A DNA stretch of 64,000 nt from assembly GCA_016712885.1 (NCBI GenBank), contig JADJQF010000004.1, positions 1 through 64,000 on the forward strand, in the 5' to 3' direction. Origin of the DNA: Candidatus Flexicrinis proximus (lineage in GTDB: Bacteria; Chloroflexota; Anaerolineae; Aggregatilineales; Phototrophicaceae). This document shows positions 36,848-46,336 of the stretch, piece after piece (the stretch's first letter is position 1; each line of letters opens with the position of its first letter). A model generated the notes under the pieces. That model was not told the DNA's origin, did no database searches, and worked only from the letters and a program-made list of their open reading frames with translations. A program made the position numbers and the translations under genes.

Positions 36848-38552
36848 CTACGGCGCAAGGACGGTGGACAACTCCCACAGGCTGACGCCGCCGCCGCCGG
36901 CGGTCGCCAGCGTGCGCCCGTCGGGACTGAGGGCGACATCGTAGGCGTAACGGTTGAGCCGCGTGACGAGGTCGCCAGTTTTGACGTCATAGACGTGAAC
37001 CAGCGCGGAAAGCCCATAGGCGAAGACGTAGGGCCCGGCCGCTTCGAGGCCGCTGATGTAGTCGCCGGCGGTGATGGACAGCGGCAGCAGCGAATCATCC
37101 GCAAAGCGCCAGATCAGGGCATCGGTGGCGACGACCGCCAGCCCCGATCCATCGGGCAGGAAGCTAACGCCCGTGATGCCCAAGTAATCGTCCGACTGCG
37201 CGAACTGGCGGCTCGATACGATCTCGCCGGTCGCGGCATCGACCAGCTCGACGGTATCACCGATGCCGTCGACAGCGGACGCGACGATGCGCGCGATCCG
37301 TCCCTGTTCGCCGTCAAACCCGGCATCGAGGTAGTCGGCATCGAACAGGCTGGGCGTGAACACGGGCGTACCGTCTTCCGCCCAACCGGCGAACAGTGCG
37401 CCGGTAATCTCAGCCGTGTCGGGCGTGACGATATGCGTGTCATGCGGCGTGGACAAGGCGAACTGCCGTCCATCACTTGTCCATTCGATTTCACAGCCCG
37501 GATAGATCCAGGCGTAGCAACCGGCGTCGATACCCGCTGCCTGCGACCGCGTCCAGGCCGCGTTGTCAAAGGTCCAGACCAGCAGGCTGTCCCTGAATTC
37601 ACGCTCGATATAGGCTTCCTCGTAGGCGGCCAGGGCCATCCCGTCAGGACGCCAGCCGACGGCGATGGTCTTGCCGTTGTCGCGGAGCGTCAGCGCAGGC
37701 GCGGGGACGACGGAGGTGGTCTGGCCGGGGCTCAGGCGCGATGTGACTGTATCAGGCAGCCAGATCGCGCATTGGCCGCCGAGCGGGCAGGAGGTCAATT
37801 CGCGCTGAAGCGTGCCGGTGACGTCAGCGACGACCAAGCCGCTGGGGCAGCCGCCGCCGGCGATGATGACCCCGTCTTCGCGTACGAACCATGCGCCGCC
37901 GGGATGCCAGAGGACATCGCAGACGGTCTCTCCAACATAACCGCTGAAGCGATGGGCGGCGACCATCGTGCCGGCGAGGGTATCGGTCAGCATGCCGGTG
38001 GTCGAGTCGACTTCAAACCGGCCGTCCGGCGAGGCGAACGGCTGGTCGGGGTCGGGGGTAGGACTGCCGCGCGGGCGGCAGTTCGGCGGGGCCGCTGACC
38101 GCTTCGACCGTTCCGCCGGGAAGGTCGGCGCGGTAGGTGACCGTTTCGCCGGTTGTGCGCTCATCGAGCAGGAACAGCACCTCGTCGGAGGCCGACCAGT
38201 AGGCACCGGTGAGCTGATCGAGGCCGTCGAGGCCATCGAGGAAGGCGGCGCGACTGCCGTCGACGTTGACGACCCAGACCGCGTGGCGGGTCGGGCCATT
38301 GGTGTTGTAGACGGCCGCGCCGAGCCAGGCGAACCATTCACCGGACGGCGACCAGCCGACGCTCCGCACGACCTGATCGTCCGGCGGCATGACGTGCCGC
38401 GCGAAGATGCGCGAGTCGCTGCCGTCGGCGCGCTCGATGACGAACGCCCCGAGCAGGCGTGAGTAGTACTGGATATAGGGCGGGCTGTCCTGTGCCGAGG
38501 GAATGAGACACAAGACCGCAAAGCCAATAAGGGCCAGAATACGACGCTTCAT
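36848..38552 (-). pseudogene. Secreted beta-propeller protein with one frameshift
   Basis: The start is ATG 38,552 (MKRRILALIGFAVLCLIPSA, signal peptide). The frame breaks at about 38,054-38,058, a GGGGG run; removing one base joins PPARQSY to PDPDQPFASPDGRFEVD. The rest reads as WD40/PQQ-type blades (WSPSGEWFAWLG, VLWHPGGAWFVREDG, GVSFLPDGSGLAVVATDALI, VALSPDGRTLATAGGGGVSL). The repaired protein has about 567 residues. A homopolymer error is likely, so the gene may be intact in reality. It sits between nfi and the GT-C-like gene. Confidence 0.7.
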
Positions 38553-38628
38553 CAGGGAATCCCCTTGAACCTTTGCGCTCATTTTCACCCAGGAGCGCAA
38601 ACGCCGCCGCTGACCCTGCCCTACGCGA

Positions 38629-39285
38629 TCACTCCGGCTTTCCGGCGGTGGTGTGGGCGTGGCGAATGGGGTCGGGGAGGCGGTATTTCGTGGTACAGGC
38701 CATGACGAGCCGGATGACGGAGTCGAGGTCGATGCGGTGGCCGGGAGAGATATAGACCGGCTTCACGTTTTCGCGGGTGCGCAGCACGACGCCGAGCAGT
38801 TCGCCGCGGTCGGTCAGGGGTGAGTAACCGCCGCGGGTGTTCGGGGGCGGGTCGTATTGGCCGATAAAGTGGGTCTTGCCGACGCCGACGGTCGGCGCGT
38901 CCAGCCACAGGCCGAGATGGGCGGCGATGCCGATGCGGCGCGGGTGGATGCGGCCCATGCCATCGACCAGATAGGCGTCCGGCCGGACGGAGAGGCGCGC
39001 GTGGGCTTGCAGCAGGACGGGAATTTCGCGGAAGCTGAGCAGGCCAGGGATATAGGGAAAAGCGGCCGGCGCTGTGGCGGTGGCGCGGTCGAGGACGCGC
39101 AGATCGGGGAAACTGAGGGCGACGATAGCCGCGGTGGAGCGGTCGTCACGCACGCTGACATCCACGCCAGCGACGATCCGCACGGCGGCGAGGTCCAGCG
39201 GCGTTGTGAAGTCGATGCGCGCGGCGAGCTCGCGCTGAAGGGCGACGGCTTCGGCAGGCGTGAGGTCCCAGGGGTGAAGGGTCAT
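38629..39285 (-). CDS. nfi: Endonuclease V
   Basis: A 218-residue product. Hallmarks: RIVAGVDVSVRDD (metal-binding Asp), PYIPGLLSFREIPVL (Glu), YLVDGMGRIHPRRIGIAAHL (Asp and the HPR-x-G-AAHLG signature), and PTVGVGKTHFIG. The enzyme nicks DNA next to deoxyinosine and initiates repair of deaminated adenine in the cytosol. Its start overlaps the aminotransferase stop (ATGA), so it is translated from the recN-patB-nfi operon. Confidence 0.95.
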   Translation of the reverse strand: MTLHPWDLTPAEAVALQRELAARIDFTTPLDLAAVRIVAGVDVSVRDDRSTAAIVALSFPDLRVLDRATATAPAAFPYIPGLLSFREIPVLLQAHARLSVRPDAYLVDGMGRIHPRRIGIAAHLGLWLDAPTVGVGKTHFIGQYDPPPNTRGGYSPLTDRGELLGVVLRTRENVKPVYISPGHRIDLDSVIRLVMACTTKYRLPDPIRHAHTTAGKPE

Positions 39286-40454
39286 GACTCCAGGGTTTTA
39301 CGGATCCGGTCAAGGCCGTCGAGCAGGACACTGCGCGGACAGCCGAAGTTGAGCCGGATGAAGCCTTCGCCGCCGGGGCCGAAGGCCTTGCCGTCATTGG
39401 GGGCAACCCGGCCGACGTCGAGCAGATGCTTGTAAGGGTTATCGGCGATGGGCGTATCGCGCAGGTCAAGCCAGGCGAGGAAGGTGGCTTGCGGCACGGT
39501 GACCCGCACACCGGGCAGATGGGTCTCGACGTAATTGACGAGGGCGTCGCGGTTGGCGCGGAGATAGGGCAGAAGCTGGTCGAGGTAGGGCTGGCCGTAC
39601 CGATAGGCGGCCTCGGCGGCTGTCCAGCCCATCACGTTGACATGCGGGACAGTGCCCGACCACATCGCGGCGTGCATTTTGTCGAGCCGCGCCTTGTCCT
39701 GCACGACGGCAAACCCGCATTGCAGACCGGCGAGATTAAATGTCTTGGACGGCGACATCAGCGTGACGGTCCTGGCCGCGACTTCCGGCCCCAGGGTGGC
39801 GATGGGGATATGCTGCCGGTCAGAGTCGAGGATCAGATCGCCGTGGATGTCGTCGCTGACAATCGTCAGATCGTGGCGGAGGCAAATTTCGGCGAGGCGT
39901 TCCAACTCGGTACGGGTATACATGCGCCCGACGGGGTTATGGGGATTGCACAGGATAAACATGCCCGTCTGCGGAGTAATGGCTGCCTCGAACGCGTCGA
40001 AGTCGATCTCATAATGCAGCCGCTGGCCGGATTGCGTCAGCGTAAGCGGGGCGTTGGCGATGGTTTGATCGAAATTCTTTGGGGCGCCCAGGAAGGGTGG
40101 GTAGATTGGCGACTGCACCAGCACCTGCTGTCCCGGCATGCCGTACAGATTGACCGCGGCGTTCAAACCCGCCACCAGCGTAGATATAAAGACGATTTCG
40201 CCCGGCGCAACTGTCCAGCCGTACAGCCGGTGCAACCGCTCGACAAGGAGTTCTGCCAGCCCCTGACTTCCGAACTGGTAACCAAAGATGCCGTGCTCGA
40301 CCCGTGCCTTGAGGGCGTCGATGACCGGCCGGGGGGCGAGAAAATCGGTATCGGCGACCCACATCGGCAGCACATCGGCGTCGTAGAGGTTCCACTTGAA
40401 AGAGTTGCTGTCGCGGCGGGGGTGGATCGCGTCGAAATCGTAAATCTCGGTCAT
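39282..40454 (-). CDS. patB: MalY/PatB-type PLP aminotransferase (cystathionine beta-lyase-like)
   Basis: A 390-residue fold-type I PLP enzyme. Features: WVADTDFLAPRPVIDAL near the N-terminus, FILCNPHNPVGRMYTR, DDIHGDLI (PLP-ring Asp), and the Schiff-base lysine in MSPSKTFNLAGLQCG. The C-terminal GFIRLNFGCPR carries the carboxylate-binding Arg. MalY/PatB enzymes cleave C-S bonds of cystathionine or cysteine conjugates, and members of the group can differ in substrate. It overlaps recN and nfi by 4 bases each. Confidence 0.9.
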   Translation of the reverse strand: MTEIYDFDAIHPRRDSNSFKWNLYDADVLPMWVADTDFLAPRPVIDALKARVEHGIFGYQFGSQGLAELLVERLHRLYGWTVAPGEIVFISTLVAGLNAAVNLYGMPGQQVLVQSPIYPPFLGAPKNFDQTIANAPLTLTQSGQRLHYEIDFDAFEAAITPQTGMFILCNPHNPVGRMYTRTELERLAEICLRHDLTIVSDDIHGDLILDSDRQHIPIATLGPEVAARTVTLMSPSKTFNLAGLQCGFAVVQDKARLDKMHAAMWSGTVPHVNVMGWTAAEAAYRYGQPYLDQLLPYLRANRDALVNYVETHLPGVRVTVPQATFLAWLDLRDTPIADNPYKHLLDVGRVAPNDGKAFGPGGEGFIRLNFGCPRSVLLDGLDRIRKTLES

Positions 40455-42211
40455 TTGGCCTCGGTGATCGATGCATGTACCGCAAGTTTTCGGGAGTGTG
40501 CTTCGGCGATGATGTCGCGGGCGGATTGCAGGCCGCTTTCGCCGATGGTGCCGAGCATGGCGGCCAGTTCGCTGACGCGCTCGGTCTCGTCGTCGAGCGG
40601 GGTGACCTGGGTGCTGGTGCGGTCGGCATGGGCGACTTTTTTGACGTGGTAATGGCGGTCGGCAAAGCTGGCAAGCTGCGGGAGATGGGTGACGACCAGC
40701 ACCTGATGGCCGTTGGTGAGCGTCCAGAGCTTTTCGCCGACGACGGTGCCGATGCGGCCGCCGATGCCCTGATCGACTTCATCGAAGATGAGGGTCGGGG
40801 TATGGTCGGCGGCGGTCAGGACGCGCTTGAGGGCGAGCATGATACGGGCGGCTTCACCGCCGCTGGCGACCTTGGCCAACGGGCGGAGCGGTTCGCCGGG
40901 GTTGGCGCTGAGCATCATCTCAACGGTGTCGATGCCCTGCTGGTCGAAGGCCAGGCGGCGCTGACCGACGAAACAGCCGTCGGGGTCGTCGGTCTGGTTC
41001 AGGGCGACTTCGAAGATGGCGCGTTCCATGCGCAGGTCGGCCAGTTCGCGCATCACGCGCTTGGAAAGCTGCTTGGCGGCGGTGCGCCGCACGCCGCTGA
41101 TCTTGGAGGCCAGCTCGCCGATGTTGACGAGCAGCTCGTATTCTTTTTTGCCTAACAGCTCAAGGCGCTCGTCGCTGTTCTCGATGCCGTCGAGTTCGGC
41201 TTTGGCCTCGACGACGTGCTCCAGCAGCGCCTCGACGGAATTGGCGGAGTAGCGGCGCTTGAGCTTGGCGAAGACTTCAAGGCGTTCCTCGATGTCGTTG
41301 AGGCGCTTGGGGTTATATTCGACCGATTCGGCGTAGTCGGCCATATCGACGGCCAAATCCTGGATCTGAGCCGCGATGCCTTCGGCGACTTCCGCCCAGT
41401 CGGACAGCTCGGAGTCGATGGCGGCGAGCTTGGTGAGGGCGTGGGCGACCTGCTGAAGCCGGTCGACGCCGGGGAGGTCTTCGCCGTCTTCGCCGCTGAG
41501 AAGCGTGACGATGGTGCCGGCCAGGGTGGCTAACTGCTCGCTGTTGGCGAGGCGCAAGCGCTCGGCTTTGAGGTCGTCTTCCTCATTGAGCTTGAGTTTG
41601 GCGCTCTCGATGTCCTCGATCTCGTGGCGCAGGGCATCGGCGCGGCGTTCGATGGCGGCTTTGTCGCTGCGCAGGCTATTGATTTCGCGGCGGACATTGG
41701 AGAGGTTGTCGACCAGCGTGGCGAGCGCCTCACGTACGCCCATCAGGTCGGCGTAGCGGTCAAGCAGGTCGAGGTGGTAGCGGCTGTTGAGCAGGGAAAG
41801 GTGCTCGCTCTGGCCGTGGATGTCGACCAGCGAGTCGCCGATTTCGCGCAGGACTTCGAGATTGACGGTGACGCCGTTGACGCGGGCGACGGTGCGGCCG
41901 TTGGCGCGGACCTCGCGGTAGAGGGTGACGTAATCGTCGCTGTCGCCGAGGAGCTCCTCGCGCTCCAGAATGGGCATCAGCATGCCGCGGGTGATGCCTT
42001 TGAGCGTGAACTGCCCTTCGATCGAGGCTTTTTCGGCGCCGCCGCGCACGACGCTGGTATCGGCTTTTCCGCCCAGCAGCAGCTCGACGGCGTCGATGAT
42101 GATCGACTTGCCGGCGCCGGTCTCGCCGGTAATGACGTTTAAGCCCGGCGCGAAGCCGAGTTCGAGCCGGTCGATGATGGCGAAATTCTGAATCCGCAGC
42201 TCTTCGAGCAT
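40451..42211 (-). CDS. recN: DNA repair protein RecN
   Basis: A 586-residue SMC-like ATPase. Walker A is GLNVITGETGAGKSIIIDAV. The coiled-coil middle region runs over about residues 155-370. The ABC signature is VASGGEAARIMLALKRVL, and Walker B is TLIFDEVDQGIGGRIG followed by VLVVTHLPQLASFADRHY. RecN acts early in double-strand-break repair in the cytoplasm. It is 14 bases downstream of the zinc-finger membrane protein. Confidence 0.97.
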   Translation of the reverse strand: MLEELRIQNFAIIDRLELGFAPGLNVITGETGAGKSIIIDAVELLLGGKADTSVVRGGAEKASIEGQFTLKGITRGMLMPILEREELLGDSDDYVTLYREVRANGRTVARVNGVTVNLEVLREIGDSLVDIHGQSEHLSLLNSRYHLDLLDRYADLMGVREALATLVDNLSNVRREINSLRSDKAAIERRADALRHEIEDIESAKLKLNEEDDLKAERLRLANSEQLATLAGTIVTLLSGEDGEDLPGVDRLQQVAHALTKLAAIDSELSDWAEVAEGIAAQIQDLAVDMADYAESVEYNPKRLNDIEERLEVFAKLKRRYSANSVEALLEHVVEAKAELDGIENSDERLELLGKKEYELLVNIGELASKISGVRRTAAKQLSKRVMRELADLRMERAIFEVALNQTDDPDGCFVGQRRLAFDQQGIDTVEMMLSANPGEPLRPLAKVASGGEAARIMLALKRVLTAADHTPTLIFDEVDQGIGGRIGTVVGEKLWTLTNGHQVLVVTHLPQLASFADRHYHVKKVAHADRTSTQVTPLDDETERVSELAAMLGTIGESGLQSARDIIAEAHSRKLAVHASITEAK

Positions 42212-42225
42212 TGCGCCCCTACCCT

Positions 42226-42723
42226 TTAGCGGAAACGTCCGTAGACCACGGAAACGGTCACGCCCGCAAATAACCAGATTCCCAGATTAACCAGCCGGCC
42301 CGTTAAGAGCAGCACGGCGGCAGCCCCGACGACAATCGCCGCCGAGGCGACGAGGCCGGTATAGCGCCCGCGCCGCTTCTGAAGCACGGTGAGCAGGAGC
42401 TGGCTAAGGATACCGCCATATACTACCCCGGCGAAAAAGCCGATCAACCAGAAGCCGAGGATGCCGATCTGCGCGCCGAGGAAGGTCACGGCGGCGGTGG
42501 CGACCAGCGAAATGGCGCCGGCAATCAGATAGTCGGTGTTGGTGGCGGAGAAAAAGCGGTCTTCCACCTCGCGCACGCACTCCTTACAGCGGTAGCCGAT
42601 GGGAGTGGGGACGGCGCACTGCGCGCACATATAGCGCCCGCAGCGGTTGCAGCGCAGGCCGGTTTCGCGGTCGGGGTGGACGGCGCAGAAAGTAACTTCT
42701 TCGGTAGTGGTCGTGTCAGTCAT
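42226..42723 (-). CDS. Zinc-finger (B-box-like) integral membrane protein
   Basis: A 165-residue product. A Cys-rich N-terminal domain (FCAVHPDRETGLRCNRCGRY, then MCAQCAVPTPIGYRCKECV) holds four Cys/His pairs, the pattern of a B-box-type zinc-binding domain often attached to bacterial membrane proteins. Four spans follow (LIAGAISLVATAAVTFLG; IGILGFWLIGFFAGVVYGGI; GLVASAAIVVGAAAVLLLTG; LGIWLFAGVTVSVVYG). Function unknown. It is the first gene of the recN operon. Confidence 0.85.
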   Translation of the reverse strand: MTDTTTTEEVTFCAVHPDRETGLRCNRCGRYMCAQCAVPTPIGYRCKECVREVEDRFFSATNTDYLIAGAISLVATAAVTFLGAQIGILGFWLIGFFAGVVYGGILSQLLLTVLQKRRGRYTGLVASAAIVVGAAAVLLLTGRLVNLGIWLFAGVTVSVVYGRFR

Positions 42724-42804
42724 GGTTCCTTAACCCGTATCGACTGTTATGATGTCACAGAATGCTAACGATGTGATGAATCATTTTGCCTAGTTTACAC
42801 TACG

Positions 42805-43200
42805 CGCTTCAAGACGCGGAAACGCAACACATGCCGCGGGTGGGCGGCCTGCGCTAAAGGACGTGATGCAGGTGGTTTGTGGAGGCGCCGCCTCCACGCC
42901 TCCGCGAAAGGGCTTGCGCCCTCTCGACACCCGCATCTGCGAAACGAACGGGCAGGCCCGTTCATTTCGCCGTGTGAGGCGGAGGAAGACAACCTCCTGA
43001 CCCGCTTCAAGAGGCGGAGACGCAACACATGCCGCGGGTGGGCGGCCTGCGCTAAAGGACGTGATGCAGGTGGTTTGTGGAGGCGCTGCCTCCACGCCTC
43101 CGCGAAAGGGCTTACGCCCTCTCGACACCCGCATCTGCGAAACGAACGGGCAGGCCCGTTCATTTCGCCGTATGAGGCGGAGGAGGACAACCTCCTGCCC
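42805..43200 (+). repeat. 198-base tandem duplication carrying repeats R8 and R9
   Basis: Unit 1 is 42,805-43,002 and unit 2 is 43,003-43,200, about 95% identical. Each carries one three-hairpin repeat (from 42,879 and 43,077) whose third stem is GCGAAACGAAC/GTTCATTTCGC. It fills most of the gap between nadK and the zinc-finger protein. Confidence 0.85.
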
Positions 43201-43234
43201 GGGGTGGAACCCGATCGAAAGCGCATGAGTCGGG

Positions 43235-44128
43235 TTAGCCATCGACGCGCTTCTCCCACTCATCGCCGTCTTCGCCGCGCTTGACCCGCGGCTCGAAGCG
43301 ATCGAGCAGGGAGCGGTAGAAGTAATTGCGCGGCCGCATGCGCACGAAGCGGCTGACGGACTGGCTGGCCTGCACGGAAATACGATCGCCGGAGCGGATT
43401 TCGGAGACAACGCTGCCGTCGGCGGTGATCTGCATGGCGGTGCGGTTGCGGGAGGACGGCCGGACCTCGACCACGGCGCCTTCGCTGAGGACGATCGGAC
43501 GGTCCATGCTCAGGTGCGGGGCGGCCGGGACGACCAGGATATTTTTCAGCTCCGGCGGCAGGATCGGGCCGCCACAGGCCAGCGCGTAGGCGGTTGAGCC
43601 GGTGGCGGTGGAGATGACCAGGGCATCGGCGTTGAAGGTGGTCGTCCAGTTGCCGTCGATATAGGTTTCCATCTGCACGATGCGGCCGACGACCTCACCG
43701 GAAACCACGACATCGTTGAGGGCGTCGGAGCGGGCGATGATCTGACCGGCGCGGGTGACGGTGACGACCAGCATCATGCGCTGTTCGATCCAGAAATCGC
43801 GCGAGAGCAGGCGTTTTTCGTATTCCGGCCAGCGGTCGAGATCGCGGACCTCGGTGAGGAAGCCGAGCTGCCCCATATTGACGCCGAGGACCGGCACGTT
43901 GTGCGGCGCACAGGCACGGGCGGCGCGCAGCATCGCGCCGTCGCCGCCGATGGCAACGACGATATCGAGGGTTGGGATGACCGGCGCGACATCCTGGTCG
44001 GTCCATTCGGTATGCAGGACGGCGGTCAGGCCGCGGCGGGCCAGATCGTTGGCGATGCGCTCGGCGACCGGAAAAGTCGGCGGGCGGAGCGGATGCGCCA
44101 GCACGCCCACACGCTTGAATTCATTCAC
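43235..44128 (-). CDS. nadK: NAD kinase
   Basis: A 297-residue product. Motifs: DIVVAIGGDGAMLRAARA (GGDG loop for ATP), VPVLGVNMGQLGFLTEV, FNADALVISTATGSTAYAL (conserved TGSTAY with the NAD-binding role), and GPILPPELKNILVVPAAPH. It phosphorylates NAD to NADP in the cytosol. A TATAAT box read leftward lies at 44,214-44,209. Confidence 0.95.
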   Translation of the reverse strand: MNEFKRVGVLAHPLRPPTFPVAERIANDLARRGLTAVLHTEWTDQDVAPVIPTLDIVVAIGGDGAMLRAARACAPHNVPVLGVNMGQLGFLTEVRDLDRWPEYEKRLLSRDFWIEQRMMLVVTVTRAGQIIARSDALNDVVVSGEVVGRIVQMETYIDGNWTTTFNADALVISTATGSTAYALACGGPILPPELKNILVVPAAPHLSMDRPIVLSEGAVVEVRPSSRNRTAMQITADGSVVSEIRSGDRISVQASQSVSRFVRMRPRNYFYRSLLDRFEPRVKRGEDGDEWEKRVDG

Positions 44129-44208
44129 GACTGCGCCTCGATCCGCTTTGATTATCCCTGCCGACGAGTCTACCCCCAGGCCGCACGCCTGCCAAGACTC
44201 CTCCCTTG

Positions 44209-44214
44209 ATTATA
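44209..44214 (-). promoter_or_regulatory. Extended -10 promoter (TGCTATAAT) for nadK
   Basis: Read leftward: GTGCTATAAT, about 80 bases before the nadK ATG. It is the best-matching of three similar boxes in the window. Confidence 0.55.
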
Positions 44215-44248
44215 GCACGAGCGTTCTAGGGCGTGATATGCACGTTCC

Positions 44249-44340
44249 TTGGGGTTCCACCCCAAACCCCGGCAGGAGTTTGCACTCCTGCACCTCGCAC
44301 AGCGATTTTCGGCGCGAGCGCCGCTAAATCGGTGATGAGG
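44249..44340 (+). repeat. Three-hairpin repeat, variant copy R10
   Basis: Hairpin 1 is GGGGTTCCACCCC, hairpin 2 GCAGGAGTTTGCACTCCTGC and hairpin 3 AGCGATTTTCGGCGCGAGCG, with the 3' arm ending CGCCGCTAAATCG. It has the same layout and orientation as the other copies but different stem sequences. Confidence 0.75.
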
Positions 44341-44404
44341 GGGAGAGAGGCAAGAGGACGGGTTTCGCGTGGGATGTGCCACTCATCAATCGCTTATAAA
44401 ACTC

Positions 44405-44440
44405 ACCGCAACTTTTCGCAGCGCGGCCAGTCGTTATTGG
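44405..44440 (+). promoter_or_regulatory. ECF-type promoter of the first LysM/poly-Asp gene
   Basis: CACCGCAACTTTT, 13 bases, GTCGTTAT. The AAC at -35 and GTC at -10, 17 bases apart, follow the usual ECF-sigma promoter layout. The match with the promoter at 46,337-46,378 is 13 of 13 bases in the first box and 8 of 8 in the second, with the same spacing. Confidence 0.7.
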
Positions 44441-44499
44441 TGTATGGAGGACTTGAAGCGCCATACAAAGACGACTAACGGATGCGAGGATCAAGACCT

Positions 44500-46251
44500 A
44501 TGAATATCAGACGTGTTTCCATCATCACAGCGGTGCTTGCCGTGCTGCTCCTGATTGTCGCCAGCGTTAGCGGCGCACAGGCCGTAACGGCGACCGGCAA
44601 AGCGTTCGGAAGTGTCGAGGCCTTCGACGAAACCTCGATTACAGTGGCGGGCGTGGTCTTTGACACCACGCAGGCGACATTCGATGACGAAGGCGTGATC
44701 GCGGTTGGCGCCTGGGTTGAGATCGACTTTGTCGTGCTGAGCGACGGCACGGCCTCGGCGCTGGTGGTCGAGATCAGCGACTCGACGGATACGGGCGATG
44801 ACGACGACGATGATGACGACGACAGCGTGGAAGACCTGCACGCCGCGGGCGTGATCGAAGCGATGGGCGACGGCACGATCACAGTGGCCGGCGCGGTGTT
44901 CAACATTACCGGCGCGACGCTGGACGATGAAGGCACACTAGCGGTCGGCGTATGGGTCGACATCGATTATGTGGTGGCGACAGACGGCACGCTGATGGCG
45001 ACCGAAGTCGAGATCGACAGCAGCGATGACGACGACGACGATGACAGCAGCGATGACGACGACGACAGCAGCGACTTTGACGACGACAGCGCCACGTTTA
45101 TCTTGTCGGGCACGATCGAGAGCATCGACGGCACGACGATCGTGGTCAGCGGCGTGAGCGTGGACGTCAGCGGCGCGGAAATTGACGACGACGACGGCCT
45201 GCAGGTTGGCGATGTGGTGACGGTTTACTTCGGCACCGACGCCTCGGGCGCGCTGTTTGCTGGCCTGGTCGACGAGATTGACGACCTGGACGACCCGTTC
45301 GATGGCGACGATGACGATGACGACGATGATGATGACGACAGCAGCGACGACCTGCATGCATCGGGTGCAATCGAAGCGATGGGCGACGGCACAATCACGG
45401 TCGGCGGCATGGTGTTCAATATCACCGGCGCGACGCTGGACGACGAAGGCACGCTGGCGGTTGGCGTGTGGGTCGACATCGACTATGTGGTGGCGGCAGA
45501 CGGCACCCTGATGGCGACCGAAGTCGAAATCGACAGCCCGAGCGGCGACGATGATGACGACGACGATGACGACGACGATGACGACAGCAGCGACGACCTG
45601 CATGCATCGGGCGTGATCGAAGCGATGGGCGACGGCACAATCACGGTCGGCGGCGCGGTGTTCAATATCACCGGCGCGACGCTGGACGACGAAGGCACGC
45701 TGGCGGTCGGCGTGTGGGTCGACATCGATTATGTGGTGGCGGCAGACGGCACCCTGATGGCGACCGAAGTCGAGATCGACAGCCCGAGCGGCGACGATGA
45801 CGACGATGACGATGATGATGACGACGACGACGACGACGTGATCAACGGCTGTGTCCGCCCCACCGGCTGGACGACCTACGAAATTCACCGCGGCGATACC
45901 CTGAGCCGGATCGCAGCGGCCGCCCAGACCACCATCGAAGCACTGGTCACCGCGAACTGCCTTGAGAACGCCGCCCTGATTTATGTCGGACAGGACCTGT
46001 TTGTCCCGATCCCTGTCCAGCACATTGGCGACGACGACCACGATGACGACGACGATGACGACGATGATGATGACGACGACAACAGCGGGTCACACGACGA
46101 TGACGACGATGACGACGATGACAACAGCGGGTCGCATGACGACGACGACGACGATGACGACGACAACAGCGGGTCGCATGACGACGACGACGATGACGAC
46201 GACGACAGCGGGTCGGATGATGACGACGACGATGACGATGACGACAACTAG
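44500..46251 (+). CDS. Secreted DUF5666-like repeat, LysM and poly-Asp protein
   Basis: The ATG at 44,500 (MNIRRVSIITAVLAVLLLIV) is used because a signal peptide starts there and GCGAGGATC precedes it; the frame is also open from 44,482. After the signal peptide there are five beta units of about 60 residues (GVIEAMGDGTITVAG...GTLAVGVWVDIDYVV) like DUF5666. They are separated by Asp runs of 5-10 residues. A LysM domain (residues about 460-507, YEIHRGDTLSRIAAAAQTTI...) follows, and the tail is almost only Asp (four NSGSHDDDD-type blocks). LysM binds peptidoglycan-type glycans. The poly-Asp suggests cation binding or strong surface charge (inference). Units 2, 4 and 5 are nearly identical in DNA. 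Confidence 0.85.
   Translation: MNIRRVSIITAVLAVLLLIVASVSGAQAVTATGKAFGSVEAFDETSITVAGVVFDTTQATFDDEGVIAVGAWVEIDFVVLSDGTASALVVEISDSTDTGDDDDDDDDDSVEDLHAAGVIEAMGDGTITVAGAVFNITGATLDDEGTLAVGVWVDIDYVVATDGTLMATEVEIDSSDDDDDDDSSDDDDDSSDFDDDSATFILSGTIESIDGTTIVVSGVSVDVSGAEIDDDDGLQVGDVVTVYFGTDASGALFAGLVDEIDDLDDPFDGDDDDDDDDDDDSSDDLHASGAIEAMGDGTITVGGMVFNITGATLDDEGTLAVGVWVDIDYVVAADGTLMATEVEIDSPSGDDDDDDDDDDDDDSSDDLHASGVIEAMGDGTITVGGAVFNITGATLDDEGTLAVGVWVDIDYVVAADGTLMATEVEIDSPSGDDDDDDDDDDDDDDDVINGCVRPTGWTTYEIHRGDTLSRIAAAAQTTIEALVTANCLENAALIYVGQDLFVPIPVQHIGDDDHDDDDDDDDDDDDDNSGSHDDDDDDDDDNSGSHDDDDDDDDDNSGSHDDDDDDDDDSGSDDDDDDDDDDN
44833..45786 (+). repeat. Intragenic near-identical coding repeats
   Basis: Units at 44,833-45,021, 45,349-45,540 and 45,595-45,786 encode DLHA(A/S)G(V/A)IEAMGDGT-type modules with about 95% DNA identity. 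The last two are spaced 246 bases apart. GAC/GAT runs join them, which makes copy-number change by slippage or recombination likely. Confidence 0.8.
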
Positions 46252-46336
46252 GCGCTAGCCCCCGGCACAGCGGCGCGGGGCGGTCTACGGACTGCCCCGT
46301 GCTATTTATGGAACTCATAGAACGCTAAAGAATCTT

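Noticed and set aside
44938..46247. Leftward frames rich in Val or Ser opposite the LysM gene
   Set aside because: They are the antisense of GAC/GAT (Asp) runs and DUF5666 repeats.
46255..46316. Hairpin GCGGGGC/GCCCCGT after the first LysM gene as terminator
   Set aside because: The stem is good but no T-run follows, so I do not call it.
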